The translations under genes and the position numbers were made by a program. Source: Saccharothrix deserti (GTDB taxonomy: Bacteria > Actinomycetota > Actinomycetes > Mycobacteriales > Pseudonocardiaceae). From it: a DNA stretch of 64,000 nucleotides. The stretch spans positions 124,001 to 188,000 of the forward strand of contig NZ_VKAB01000008.1 in the NCBI RefSeq assembly GCF_009769385.1, read 5' to 3'. Below the pieces are notes generated by a model that saw only the letters and a list, made by a program, of their open reading frames with translations, was not told the DNA's origin and ran no database searches. Below, one piece after another: positions 7,837 to 15,830 of this stretch (its first letter is position 1; the number at the start of each line of letters is the position of its first letter).

Positions 7837-9185
7837 GTGGTGCCGCCGGTGAGGGTGGTCAGCGCGTCGCCGGAGCAGGCCGCCTGGACTTCGCGGGCGG
7901 CTTGGACCTGGGCGGCTTGGGTGGCGGGCGGGATCGAGTTGAGGTGCTGCCAGGCCTTGTCGGCCAGGGCGTCGGTGTCCCTGCCCACCCAGGGGCGGTA
8001 GACGGGCAGGGGTTCCAGGCGGCCGGTCAGCCACGCGGTCATGACGGTGCGTGCGGCGATCTCGCGTGCCACCGTTGCCGGGACGTAGTCGCCGTAGCAG
8101 GTTCGTGTCCCGGCGCCGGCCAGCAGGTACGTCGTCATGAGTTCGGGTGTCGGTGGTGTGCGGCGGAAGTACGTGAACTCGTCCAGGTCCATCCACACGG
8201 CATCCGTCGACTCCGGGCCACGTGCCTCACGCGGCGCCGGACCGGACGTGCCCGGAACCTCCCGCACCGACGTGGGCGGTGACGGCAGCTTCGCCAGGAG
8301 CCGCAACGCCTCCCGCGCCGGCCCCGCCAGCGCCGCCCGCTGGTGCTCGTGGGCTCGCGTCAGGCACAACTGCTCGGAGCACACCAGCTCCGCAGCCACC
8401 CGATCAGGTGAGTAGGCCTCGTCCAGGGTGGCGGGCAACAGCGGTACCGCGACGGCGCCCGCCACCAGCACGGGCAGCACGCCCAGCCACCGCCGCCGCA
8501 AAGCGACCAGCAGGAACCCCGTCAGCGCAACCGCGACGAACCACACCGCCTGCACCGCGCTCACCGAACCGGCCACCGACGCGAACACCGTCTTCGGGTA
8601 CACCACCGAGGGCAGCAGCAGGGTCCAGCGGAACCCGTCCCCCGTCGTCTGCCCCAACCCCAGCGACGTCAGCGCGAACCCGGCCACCGCCAGCACCGGC
8701 GGCGTCAACAGCGACGGCAGGAGCCGCCCCAACCCCACCCCGAGCCACGCCCCACCGACCAACGCCAGCACGCCCACCAGGGCCACCGGCAGCCAACCCC
8801 AGTGGAAGTAGTCCGTCGAAGACGGCACCTGCACCGCCCCGACCGCGAACACCACCGCGTATCCCACGGTCAACGCGACCGCCAGCGCCCCGAGCGTCCA
8901 CCCCACCCGCCGCGCCCGTGGCCGCGGTGTGGAGGCGAACAGCTCCTCCACCCCGGACCGCCGGTCCCGCAACCCCTGCAACGCGCCCGCGCCGAGCGTC
9001 AACGGCCACGAGAACACCAGCATGAACCGGACCCACTCGGCCAACGCCGTCCACTGCCGCGTCCACGCCATGCTGTTCTTGGTCGACGGCCCCCAGTGCA
9101 GCACCCCGAGCATGACCAGCGCGATCAGCACGCCGACCAGCACCGCCGCGGTGCGCTTGAGCTCGATACCGAGGATCCTCACCAC
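7833..9185 (-). CDS. ABC transporter membrane protein with extracytoplasmic C-terminal domain
   Basis: A 450-residue protein with a GTG start (MVRILGIELKRTAAVLVGVL). Residues 1-245 hold about six hydrophobic helices, including WVRFMLVFSWPLTLGAGALQ and LVGGAWLGVGLGRLLPSLL, like ABC-2-type permeases. Residues about 255-450 are hydrophilic with several cysteines (VCSEQLCLTRAHEHQRAAL, GTRTCYGDY, VQAACSGDAL) and may be outside the membrane. It directly follows the ABC ATPase (7-nt overlap) and precedes the small membrane protein, consistent with a half-exporter. The substrate is unknown. Confidence 0.75.
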   Translation of the reverse strand: MVRILGIELKRTAAVLVGVLIALVMLGVLHWGPSTKNSMAWTRQWTALAEWVRFMLVFSWPLTLGAGALQGLRDRRSGVEELFASTPRPRARRVGWTLGALAVALTVGYAVVFAVGAVQVPSSTDYFHWGWLPVALVGVLALVGGAWLGVGLGRLLPSLLTPPVLAVAGFALTSLGLGQTTGDGFRWTLLLPSVVYPKTVFASVAGSVSAVQAVWFVAVALTGFLLVALRRRWLGVLPVLVAGAVAVPLLPATLDEAYSPDRVAAELVCSEQLCLTRAHEHQRAALAGPAREALRLLAKLPSPPTSVREVPGTSGPAPREARGPESTDAVWMDLDEFTYFRRTPPTPELMTTYLLAGAGTRTCYGDYVPATVAREIAARTVMTAWLTGRLEPLPVYRPWVGRDTDALADKAWQHLNSIPPATQAAQVQAAREVQAACSGDALTTLTGGTT

Positions 9186-10003
9186 GCACCTGCCTCACCG
9201 ATCAGCGCCGAGTACCCGCGTTCCAGCGGGCTGTCGCCGACGTTGTCCGGCCCACCGGCCGCGGCCAGCTCGTCCGGCGTGCCCTGGAACACCAGCCGAC
9301 CGGCCTTGAACAGCACCACGTCCGTGCAGGCCGCCGCGACGTCCTCGACCAGGTGCGTCGACACGACCACGCACGAGTCGGAACCCAACTCCTGCAACAA
9401 CTCCCGGAACCTGACCCGCTGACCGGGGTCGAGCCCGGCGGTCGGTTCGTCCAGCAGCAGCACCTCGGGGTCGTTGACGATGGCCTGCGCGATCCCGGCC
9501 CGCCGCACCATGCCACCGGACAGCGTCTTCATCCGGGAGTCCGCGCGATCGGCCAGCCCGACCCGTTCCACGGCCCGCTGCACCGCACCCGGCACGTCCC
9601 GCTTCGGCATCTCCTTGAGCCACGCCATGTACTCGACGAACTCGCGCACGGTGAACCGCTTGTAGTAGCCGAAATCCTGCGGCAGGTAGCCGAGCGCACG
9701 CCGCACCCGACGCAGGTCCACCCGCCCGGACACCGGCGAGCCCAGCACCTCCAACGTCCCGGACGCCGGCCGCAGCACCGTGGCCAGCGACCGGATGAGC
9801 GTGGTCTTGCCCGCGCCGTTCGGCCCGAGCAGCCCGTGCACACCACGACCCAGCCGCAGGTCGAGCCCGTCCACCGCCATCGTCCGGCCCGCGCGCACGC
9901 GCAGACCCTCCGCCTTGACCTGCCAGGCGTACCCCGTCGGCGCGACCTCCGCCGCGCTCACCACACGCGCCACCACAACCCCCTCCATCACAGCCCTCTC
10001 CAT
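9179..10003 (-). CDS. ABC transporter ATP-binding protein
   Basis: A 274-residue ATPase. Walker A GPNGAGKTTLIRSL, Q-loop GYLPQDFGYYKRFTV, signature LSGGMVRRAGIAQAI, Walker B EVLLLDEPTAGLDP and switch-region STHLVEDV are all present, so it should hydrolyse ATP. The sequence resembles CcmA/DrrA-type exporter ATPases. The ATG at 10003 overlaps the stop of the anti-sigma-like gene (ATGA); a second ATG at 9988 is possible. It energises the two membrane proteins encoded downstream. Sharing an operon with an ECF sigma factor suggests expression in response to an envelope signal or toxic compound; this is inferred. Confidence 0.93.
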   Translation of the reverse strand: MERAVMEGVVVARVVSAAEVAPTGYAWQVKAEGLRVRAGRTMAVDGLDLRLGRGVHGLLGPNGAGKTTLIRSLATVLRPASGTLEVLGSPVSGRVDLRRVRRALGYLPQDFGYYKRFTVREFVEYMAWLKEMPKRDVPGAVQRAVERVGLADRADSRMKTLSGGMVRRAGIAQAIVNDPEVLLLDEPTAGLDPGQRVRFRELLQELGSDSCVVVSTHLVEDVAAACTDVVLFKAGRLVFQGTPDELAAAGGPDNVGDSPLERGYSALIGEAGAW

Positions 10004-10770
10004 CACAGCCGCGCGTAGGCCGCGGACCGGAAGAACACGGCGGCGGCGCCCCCGACCAGCGCCGCCGCCCACAACGGCGCCGCGCCCGGCGCGAGCACGC
10101 CGGGCACACCGCCGAGCACCACCGCCGGACCGACCACCAGCACCGCCCACGTGGCGGTGGCGGCGATCGCGGCCCGGCGCACCCCGATCACGCCGCCGAG
10201 CGCGAGGGTCACCGAGGTGACGCCCAGGCACGGCAGCAGCCAGTACGCGGGTGACGCACCGGCCAGCCAGCCGCCCAGCAGCAACGCGGGCAGCACGACC
10301 ACCAGCACCGCGAACGTCCGGCGCAACACGAGTTCCAGACCGGCCCGCGCAGTCGACACGACCAGCTCGTACGCCGGGTCCATGGCCCGCGACCAGGCCG
10401 CCGCCACACCCAGCACGGGCACGATCGGCGCGATCAGCAACACCGTGGACGTCACCGCGGCGGGCGCCAGTTCGTCCACCAACAGCGCCGCGAACACCAC
10501 GAACGCCGTCATCGACAGCCACGGCAGGAACGACGGCACCGCCCACCGTGCGAACCGGCGATGTCCGCGCACCGGCGCACCGGTCGGCGCCAACCCCGCC
10601 CACACGGCCGATGTCAACGCCGTGACCTGCGGCGGAGCCACGTCGGCCAGCCGCAGCCGGCACAGCTCGCAGGTCTCCAGGTGCGCCTCGACCGCCCACA
10701 GCCGGTCCGGCGGCAGGTCGTCGCCCGCCGCGTAGCGGGCGATCAGCTCGGCGGACGCGTGCTCGCTCAT
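10003..10770 (-). CDS. Zinc-finger (zf-HC2) anti-sigma-like membrane protein
   Basis: A 255-residue protein. Its N-terminal cytoplasmic segment (about 1-50) carries the HxxxCxxC zinc anti-sigma signature as HLETCELCRL, after the start MSEHASAELIARYAAGDDLP. Around six transmembrane helices follow (FVVFAALLVDEL, STVLLIAPIVPVLGVAA, TFAVLVVVLPALLLGGWLAG, YWLLPCLGVTSVTLALGG). The ATG at 10770 overlaps the ECF sigma gene stop (ATGA). Proteins of this architecture hold their cognate sigma factor at the membrane until a signal arrives. The six-helix tail is longer than in classical single-pass anti-sigma factors, so it may also contribute to the ABC permease. Confidence 0.82.
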   Translation of the reverse strand: MSEHASAELIARYAAGDDLPPDRLWAVEAHLETCELCRLRLADVAPPQVTALTSAVWAGLAPTGAPVRGHRRFARWAVPSFLPWLSMTAFVVFAALLVDELAPAAVTSTVLLIAPIVPVLGVAAAWSRAMDPAYELVVSTARAGLELVLRRTFAVLVVVLPALLLGGWLAGASPAYWLLPCLGVTSVTLALGGVIGVRRAAIAATATWAVLVVGPAVVLGGVPGVLAPGAAPLWAAALVGGAAAVFFRSAAYARL

Positions 10771-11297
10771 GACAGTGCCTCCCGCATCGCGATCCGAGCC
10801 CGCCGAGCGCGGGTCTTGACGGTGCCCTCGGGCACCCCGAGCAGCACGGCGGTCTCCCGCACGGTCAGCCCGTCCAGCACCATCGCCTGGAGCACCTGCC
10901 GCAGTTCCGGTGCCAGGTCGCGCAACGCGCCGCCGACGTCGTCGCTCAACGCGCCCGCCAGCACCTCGTCCTCGGCGGCGGGCGAGGCCTCGGCCACCGG
11001 CAGCGGCCGGGCCTGGTGCGCACGGCGGCGGAACGCGTCGACCAGCCGGCGGACCGCGATCGTCCACAGCCACCCGACCGCCGTGCCGTCGACCGCCGCG
11101 CCCGCGAACGACCCCGCCGCCCGCCACACCGCCAGGTACGTCTCCTGCATGACCTCGGCGACGACCTGCTCGTCGGCGCACCGGCGGCGCAGGCGCACCG
11201 CCAGCCACGGCGACGTGCGCCGGTAGAGCTCCTCGAAGGCCGCGCGGTCGCCACGGGCGACCGCGCGGACCAGCTGCTCCTCGTTCACATCCGGCAA
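10767..11297 (-). CDS. ECF RNA polymerase sigma factor
   Basis: A 176-residue ECF sigma factor. Region 2 (about 5-75) includes AAFEELYRRTSPWLAVRL and AEVMQETYLAVWRAAGSF; region 4 (about 120-170) includes LAPELRQVLQAMVLDG, LTVRETAVLLGVPEGTVKTR and ARRARIAMREAL, the -35-recognition helix-turn-helix. The longest form starts at TTG 11297; GTG 11288 (VNEEQLV) is a good alternative, and neither has a clear RBS. It leads a minus-strand operon of five overlapping genes, and likely drives its own transcription together with its zf-HC2 partner and the ABC exporter. Confidence 0.92.
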   Translation of the reverse strand: MPDVNEEQLVRAVARGDRAAFEELYRRTSPWLAVRLRRRCADEQVVAEVMQETYLAVWRAAGSFAGAAVDGTAVGWLWTIAVRRLVDAFRRRAHQARPLPVAEASPAAEDEVLAGALSDDVGGALRDLAPELRQVLQAMVLDGLTVRETAVLLGVPEGTVKTRARRARIAMREALS

Positions 11298-11352
11298 GAC
11301 GACCGCTCCCCGAAAACGGTTCTCCGAATCGAGTGAGCTGCGTCACACCTCG

Positions 11353-11931
11353 TCAGGCGGGGCTCAGGACCGCGTCGAACAGGTCGCGCAGCGACTCGTT
11401 GGAGCTGGACATGCTCTCCCGGCACGCCTCGACGAACGCGGTCCGGTCCAGCGAGTGCACGGCGACCCGCCACCCCGCCTCGCGCGCCAGCTGCCGGAAG
11501 AACGCGCGCTGCGTGCGCCCGTTGCCTTCCCGGAACGGGTGAATGGCGTTGACCTCGGCGAAGTAGTGCGTGAACCGGTCCAGGAACGGATCGCGCTCCA
11601 GGTCGCGGAGGTAGCGCTCCTTCTTCAGCTCGTCGAACAGCCAGTGCGCGTAGGGCTCGATCTGCCGCCACGCGGCGAACGTCGCCGACCGCGCGATGTT
11701 GACCCGCCGGACCTCACCCGCCCACGGGTAGAAGTCGCCGAAGATGCGCCGGTGGAACGCCTGCAAGTGGGCCAGGTCGTAGAGGCCGGGCAGCGGTGCC
11801 AGCGCGAGCTGCTCGACGCGCATCGTGCTCAGCCGCGCCTCGGCGTAATCGCATTCCTGTTGGTCTGTCAGGCCCAAGGTGTTGCGCAGGACACCGGATA
11901 CCGGGTCCAGGTATGGATCTTCAGAACTCAC
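11353..11931 (-). CDS. Fic-family toxin (probable AMP-transferase)
   Basis: A 192-residue Fic protein. The catalytic loop is HPFREGNGRTQR (His131), matching the canonical HPFx[D/E]GNGRxxR, so transfer of AMP or a related moiety from a nucleotide to a target protein is expected. Upstream IFGDFYPWAGEVRRVNI matches the conserved flap region. No N-terminal inhibitory helix of the (S/T)xxxE(G/N) type is obvious, so inhibition should come in trans. The GTG start overlaps the stop of the Panacea-domain gene (GTGA), the usual antitoxin-first order. It likely forms a toxin-antitoxin module with that gene. Confidence 0.92.
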   Translation of the reverse strand: MSSEDPYLDPVSGVLRNTLGLTDQQECDYAEARLSTMRVEQLALAPLPGLYDLAHLQAFHRRIFGDFYPWAGEVRRVNIARSATFAAWRQIEPYAHWLFDELKKERYLRDLERDPFLDRFTHYFAEVNAIHPFREGNGRTQRAFFRQLAREAGWRVAVHSLDRTAFVEACRESMSSSNESLRDLFDAVLSPA

Positions 11932-12518
11932 GGGCGGCGCAGTGCCTCGAGCTCTCTGGCGATCGCCTCGTCCGCGGTCAACTCGCCCGCCGCGACCGCC
12001 CGCATGGTCGCCACCACGTCGTCCGGGACGTCCAAGCCCTCCAGCCGGGCGCTGCCCACGGCCTCCGCGACCGCTTCCTCCGGCCCACTGGTCAACCTGC
12101 GGAAGTAGCGGGCCATCACACCGTGCGAGAGCGGCTCGCTGCTCGGCTCCGTCTCGGGCAGGTCACCCCGTGCCGCCCGCCACGGCTCCTCGTCGTGCGC
12201 CATGTCGCTCAGCTCGTGCCGGCTGAAGTGCCCGTACCGCTCGACCACCGACCGCACGACCCCGTACTCCCGCGCGCTCAACCCGCGCGGATCGCCCTCT
12301 TCCCAGGCACACACCTCGGACTGGCCCTGGTGGCGGAAGTAGATCTCGGGCACGACCGGACCTCGCCGCCACGCCTCGATCGGGGCGTCGAACAGCGGCT
12401 TGTCGTACTCGGCCAGGTGCCACGCCTGCGTGTAGTACAGGAGCTTCTGCAACTTCATCGGCGACTCGGGACCGGTGGCGTCGAGCACGGCCGCGGCCAC
12501 GTCGTGGACGTCCGCCAT
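11928..12518 (-). CDS. Panacea (DUF4065/SocA-like) domain antitoxin
   Basis: A 196-residue protein starting MADVHDVAAAVLDATGPESP at an ATG preceded by GGAGG with 5-nt spacing; a longer in-frame start at 12551 lacks such support. Residues 5-120 show the Panacea pattern: MKLQKLLYYTQAWHLAEYDK, PLFDAPIEAWRRGPVVPEIY and LSAREYGVVRSVVERYG. Panacea is a widely exchanged antitoxin domain that pairs with many unrelated toxins, including Fic enzymes. The acidic C-terminal segment (about 135-196, ELTADEAIARELEAL) may bind the Fic protein encoded immediately downstream. Neutralisation is inferred from family and order. Confidence 0.88.
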   Translation of the reverse strand: MADVHDVAAAVLDATGPESPMKLQKLLYYTQAWHLAEYDKPLFDAPIEAWRRGPVVPEIYFRHQGQSEVCAWEEGDPRGLSAREYGVVRSVVERYGHFSRHELSDMAHDEEPWRAARGDLPETEPSSEPLSHGVMARYFRRLTSGPEEAVAEAVGSARLEGLDVPDDVVATMRAVAAGELTADEAIARELEALRRP

Positions 12519-12537
12519 ACTGCCTCCAATGAGTGCG

Positions 12538-12560
12538 CTGAGCTGCGACAACTCAGTTTA
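12538..12560 (-). promoter_or_regulatory. Candidate operator and -10 box of the Panacea-Fic operon
   Basis: CTGAGCTGCGACAACTCAG (12538-12556) is an imperfect dyad with CTGAG/CTCAG arms, about 20-40 bp upstream of the antitoxin ATG. It overlaps TAAACT (complement of 12555-12560), a plausible -10 box. A dyad covering the start of transcription is the usual arrangement for antitoxin autorepression. No footprint evidence is available. Confidence 0.4.
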
Positions 12561-12585
12561 CCGGAAGATCCGGGGGTGCTGGTCG

Positions 12586-13176
12586 TCAGTTGGTGCACCA
12601 GCCCAGCCGGCCGTCCGTGGTGACCAGCGGCTCGCAGTGGCCGAGCCGGCTGCGGTGCTCCAGGGCCGTGGCGACCTCGTCCAGCATCTCGTCCAGGCTG
12701 GTCCACTCGGGCTTCAGCATCTCGCCCGCCTCCCGGTCCCACTCGACCACGCACCCGGACAGCACACCCGGCCGCAGGTCGACCGCCAACGCGTCACCGC
12801 ACCCGTCGAACGCGATCGGCAGCCACATCGGGTGGAAGCCGACCGTCGGCGTGCCCGCCTCCGAGTTCAGCTCCGCCGGCCAGAACCGCTCCTTCAGCCG
12901 CCACGACCGCAGCGCGTTGGACGGGCCGAGCGGCGTGTAGAACGGCGGCAGCACTTCGGCGAACGCCAAATCCGCGGTGCCACCGCACACGGCCCACCAC
13001 GCGCGCAGGTCGTCCGGCGGCGCGAGCCCGGTGGCGTCCGCCAGCGCCTCGACCGCGGCGCCGTCCTCGGGGGGCACGAACGCCGATCCGGTCAAGGGGG
13101 CGTGGTGGTCCAGCCACGCCGCAATCCGTTCCCAATGGCGCAAAACACCCACAGACACATGATCAGGTGACGACAC
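12586..13176 (-). CDS. SMI1/KNR4 (SUKH)-like protein
   Basis: A protein of up to 196 residues from GTG 13176; GTG 13158 is an alternative and no RBS decides between them. The pattern LRHWERIAAWLDHHAPLTGS, then PPDDLRAWWAVCGGTAD (the L..W...CGG core), and later LPIAFDGCGDALAVDL with VVEWDREAGEM is typical of SMI1/KNR4 proteins. SUKH proteins include many immunity proteins against contact-dependent and T7SS toxins. It is divergent from a small T7SS-type locus starting at 13281, which fits an immunity role, but no cognate toxin is identified. Confidence 0.75.
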   Translation of the reverse strand: MSSPDHVSVGVLRHWERIAAWLDHHAPLTGSAFVPPEDGAAVEALADATGLAPPDDLRAWWAVCGGTADLAFAEVLPPFYTPLGPSNALRSWRLKERFWPAELNSEAGTPTVGFHPMWLPIAFDGCGDALAVDLRPGVLSGCVVEWDREAGEMLKPEWTSLDEMLDEVATALEHRSRLGHCEPLVTTDGRLGWCTN

Positions 13177-13280
13177 CGGGCGTGGTACCGCCCATCGGGG
13201 CAGGATCTGGCCGAACGCCGCACAACCCGGTTGCGGATGGGGCAGGATCGCCGTCGCACGGCACCAAAAGGGGGACGAGG

Positions 13281-13604
13281 GTGGAACGGGGTTTCGGCGT
13301 CGACACCGCGGCGCTGTCGGCGTACGGCAGCACGGCTTCGGCTCTGGCGAGCGAGGTCGGCGCGGTCGGCACGTCCACGTTGGCGGGCACGACGTCGTTG
13401 GCCGCGGGCAGTTTCGGCAAGATCGGGGACGAGGTCGGGTTGGGCGCGGCGTTCCAGCGCGCGGCACAGGCCCAAGTGGACGGTGTGGCCGCGGCGTCGG
13501 CCGGGTTGTCCGCGTTCGCCACCGCCGTGCGGAAGACCGGCGAGGCGTACGTCGAGCAGGAGGCGCGGAACAGCGCCGACCTCCACCGAGCGTCCCGGGC
13601 CTGA
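13281..13604 (+). CDS. EspC-like / WXG100-superfamily small helical protein
   Basis: A 107-residue protein from GTG 13281, preceded by GGGGGA. The sequence (FGVDTAALSAYGSTASALAS ... GAAFQRAAQAQVDGVAAASA ... AVRKTGEAYVEQEA) has the length, Ala-rich amphipathic helices and terminal YxxxE-like segment (YVEQE) of T7SS-exported EspC/WXG100-type helical hairpins. It is the first of four close genes; the second carries a WXG motif and an NlpC/P60 domain. It is likely a co-exported partner of that protein. Confidence 0.7.
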   Translation: MERGFGVDTAALSAYGSTASALASEVGAVGTSTLAGTTSLAAGSFGKIGDEVGLGAAFQRAAQAQVDGVAAASAGLSAFATAVRKTGEAYVEQEARNSADLHRASRA

Positions 13605-13605
13605 C

Positions 13606-14772
13606 GTGGACGTCGGCGGTTTCCTGGCGGCTCTGGTCCAGCCGATGAAGGACCACTTGGCCAAGCTCGAGGGCGACACCGGCGGCGCGACGGGCGCGGC
13701 GGAGAAGTTCGGGCGGGCGTCCTCGGCGTTGACCGAGATCGACGGCAGGCACACGGGTGCGGCGAACTCCGCGCTGGGCGACTGGTACGGCGAGCGGGCG
13801 AACGCGTTCCAGGCTCGCGTGTCGACGTTCTCCGGCGGCGTGAGCACGTTGGCGCGCAACGCCACGACCACCCAGCAGGCGGCCACCACCGCGGTCGACG
13901 CGGTGAACTCCGGCAAGACCGCGATCCAGGGCCTGATCGACGAGTTCACCGGCTGGGCGTGGCCCCGGTTGGCGGCGGCCGTGGCGGCGGGGGTGTTCGG
14001 CGGGATCGGCGCGGTGCTCGCGGTGGCGGCGGAGGTGACCGCCAAGGCCCGCGAGTACGAGGGCAAGACCGGCCAGGAGTTGGAGCGGGTCCGCACCGAG
14101 CTGACCGACGTGGTCACCCGGTTGCAGGGGTTGCAGCAGCCGGACTTCGCCGGGCTCGGCGACCCGTTGGGCGCGGAGAGCGGTGGCACCACGTCGACCT
14201 CGTCCGCGAGTGGCGACGGCGGGAACCAGTCCTCTTCTTCCGGCGGCAGCGGTGGCAGCGGCGGAGGCAGTGGCAGCGGTGGTGGTGGAGGCGGCGGTAG
14301 TGGCGGCGGAGGTGGTGGAGGCGGCGGCGGTGCGGTCGGGCCACGTCTGCCGGTGGCCATCCCGCCGCAGCCCGGCACCGGCGTTGGCGTGAACCTGCCG
14401 GACGGCAGCTCCGCCGAAGCGCCCAACGAGACCGCCGCACGGGCGGTGCGCAACGCGTTGTCCGCCTTGGGCACCCCGTACGTGTGGGGCGGCGCGAACC
14501 CGCCGCAGGGCACGGACTGCAGCGGCCTGACCCAGTGGGCGTACGGGGGCGCCGGGTTCGACATCCCGCGGCCCGCGTCGTCGCAGGCCATGGGCGCGTC
14601 CGTGCCGTCGGACCAGTTGCTGCCCGGCGACCTGGTGGTGTGGGACGGGCACGTGGCCATGGTGATCGGCAACGGGCAGATGGTGGAGGCGGGCGACCCG
14701 GTGCAGGTGAACCCGATCCGCACGAGCAACAGCGGCATGGGTTTCATGGGCTTCTACCGACCGACGGGCTGA
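13606..14772 (+). CDS. WXG-type protein fused to a C-terminal NlpC/P60 peptidase
   Basis: A 388-residue protein from GTG 13606, one base after the previous stop. Residues 1-115 are helical with a WXG-like turn (GDWYGERANAFQARVSTF), followed by a hydrophobic stretch (LAAAVAAGVFGGIGAVLAVA). A Ser/Gly-rich linker of about 60 residues follows, then an NlpC/P60 domain (about 265-388): YVWGGANPPQGTDCSGLTQW with the catalytic Cys, GDLVVWDGHVAMVIGNG with the catalytic His. NlpC/P60 enzymes cleave peptidoglycan stem peptides. With no Sec signal and a WXG head, the protein looks like a T7SS-exported cell-wall hydrolase. Its secretion route is inferred. Confidence 0.85.
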   Translation: MDVGGFLAALVQPMKDHLAKLEGDTGGATGAAEKFGRASSALTEIDGRHTGAANSALGDWYGERANAFQARVSTFSGGVSTLARNATTTQQAATTAVDAVNSGKTAIQGLIDEFTGWAWPRLAAAVAAGVFGGIGAVLAVAAEVTAKAREYEGKTGQELERVRTELTDVVTRLQGLQQPDFAGLGDPLGAESGGTTSTSSASGDGGNQSSSSGGSGGSGGGSGSGGGGGGGSGGGGGGGGGGAVGPRLPVAIPPQPGTGVGVNLPDGSSAEAPNETAARAVRNALSALGTPYVWGGANPPQGTDCSGLTQWAYGGAGFDIPRPASSQAMGASVPSDQLLPGDLVVWDGHVAMVIGNGQMVEAGDPVQVNPIRTSNSGMGFMGFYRPTG

Positions 14773-14776
14773 GGAC

Positions 14777-15151
14777 GTGGACGAGACGGAGCGGGCGGCC
14801 AGGCGGGTCGCCGACACCGAGCGGCAGGTTTCCGAGCACGTGGCGCGCACCGGCCCGGTGCTCGGCCGGGCGTCGTCCCCGGACGGCGCGGTCACGGTCG
14901 TGGCCGTGCCCGGCGGCCCGCCGCAGGAAGTGCGGATTTCGCCCGCGGCGTTGAACATGGGACCGCGGGCGTTGGCGGACGAGATCCTGCGCGTGTCGGC
15001 ACGCGCTGCCCGGGACGCCGCCTCGCGGATGCACCGGACGTTGGAACGCGTGGCCGATCCGGCGGCGGTGCGGGCGTTGACCGAGATCGGCTTCGAACGC
15101 GGTCCGGACGACGACGACTTCGACGGCTCGTACCTGAGGAGTTCGCGGTGA
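14777..15151 (+). CDS. YbaB/EbfC-like protein
   Basis: A 124-residue protein from GTG 14777, four bases after the NlpC/P60 gene. The central SSPDGAVTVVAVPGGPPQEV followed by an amphipathic helix (ADEILRVSARAARDAASRMH) matches the YbaB/EbfC fold, a small nucleoid-associated family. In actinomycetes such proteins often sit beside WXG100 genes, so the function here may be tied to secretion rather than to nucleoid binding. Its stop overlaps the start of the next gene. Confidence 0.72.
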   Translation: MDETERAARRVADTERQVSEHVARTGPVLGRASSPDGAVTVVAVPGGPPQEVRISPAALNMGPRALADEILRVSARAARDAASRMHRTLERVADPAAVRALTEIGFERGPDDDDFDGSYLRSSR

Positions 15152-15684
15152 CGCAGGAGCAACGACTCGCGGCGGCCGAGGGCCTGACCGAGGTCCTGGC
15201 CCGCACGACCGGCACGGCCGAGCACCCCACCCGCCTGGCCCGCGCCACCGCGACCGCGACGGGTGAGCTGAAATCGCTCGACCTGCACCCGAACGCGTTG
15301 GCGCAGGGACCGGACGCGGTCGGCAGGCTGGTCGTGGAGACGGCGCGGCTGGCGACGGACGCGGCCGTGCAGACGAGCTACAACGAGTTGGCCAAATCGC
15401 TGGGCGACAGCATGGCCATGGCGGTGGAGGCCTTCGCCGGCCCGCCACCCCTCAACACCGCACCGGCGGTCGACACCTCCGCACCCCGACCTCCCGTCAC
15501 ACCGCCCGTCGCGCAGCGGCAGCCCGGTGAACAGGGCTGGTCCGGAGCGCAGCAGCGGGCGGCCACACCGTCCGCACCACCGTGGGCCGGGCAGCGGCCG
15601 AACCGCCCCGCACCCCGTCCGGAACCCGCGGAAACGGACGACGACGACTACTTCGCCGACCCTTTCCGTGGTCAACGGCGTTGA
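15148..15684 (+). CDS. YbaB-like protein with Pro-rich tail
   Basis: A 178-residue protein; GTG 15148 overlaps the previous TGA (GTGA). Residues 1-95 resemble the YbaB-like neighbour in layout (ATATGELKSLDLHPNALAQG, RLVVETARLATDAAVQTSYN), then a Pro/Ala-rich tail of about 80 residues ends in DDDDYFADPFRGQRR. The stop codon is contributed by the end of the IS605-type element. Removing the element in silico rejoins 15680 to 17472 and reads CGG TGA, giving the same C-terminus. So the insertion is silent for this protein. Function unknown. Confidence 0.65.
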   Translation: MTQEQRLAAAEGLTEVLARTTGTAEHPTRLARATATATGELKSLDLHPNALAQGPDAVGRLVVETARLATDAAVQTSYNELAKSLGDSMAMAVEAFAGPPPLNTAPAVDTSAPRPPVTPPVAQRQPGEQGWSGAQQRAATPSAPPWAGQRPNRPAPRPEPAETDDDDYFADPFRGQRR

Positions 15685-15830
15685 CGTCCTCCCCATCCTG
15701 GCGGACGAGGATTCCTGCCGCGCCTGGTGACGCGGGTGTCGCGCCGCCGGGTCGCCTCGGCGGGTTCCTGCTTCATCGCCCTGCGCCTCCCGGTGGGGGT
15801 GGTCTTACCTGGGCTCAGCAGGCGTTTTAC
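15681..15830 (-). ncRNA. Probable TnpB guide RNA (omegaRNA / reRNA) with right-end guide
   Basis: In IS200/IS605 elements the TnpB guide RNA is made from the 3' end of tnpB through the right end, and the bases just past the end serve as guide. Here the noncoding stretch downstream of the tnpB stop is G-rich, structured and ends in the conserved-looking GGGGAGGACGTCAA. The guide would be the minus-strand sequence immediately beyond (15680 downwards), that is, the 3' end of the YbaB-like gene. The 5' boundary is unknown and may lie inside tnpB. Confidence 0.6.

Noticed and set aside
12586..15696. Minus-strand ORF of 1036 codons spanning the small T7SS-type locus
   Set aside because: Only its last 197 codons (to GTG 13176) form a recognisable SUKH-like protein; the rest is antisense to four plus-strand genes.
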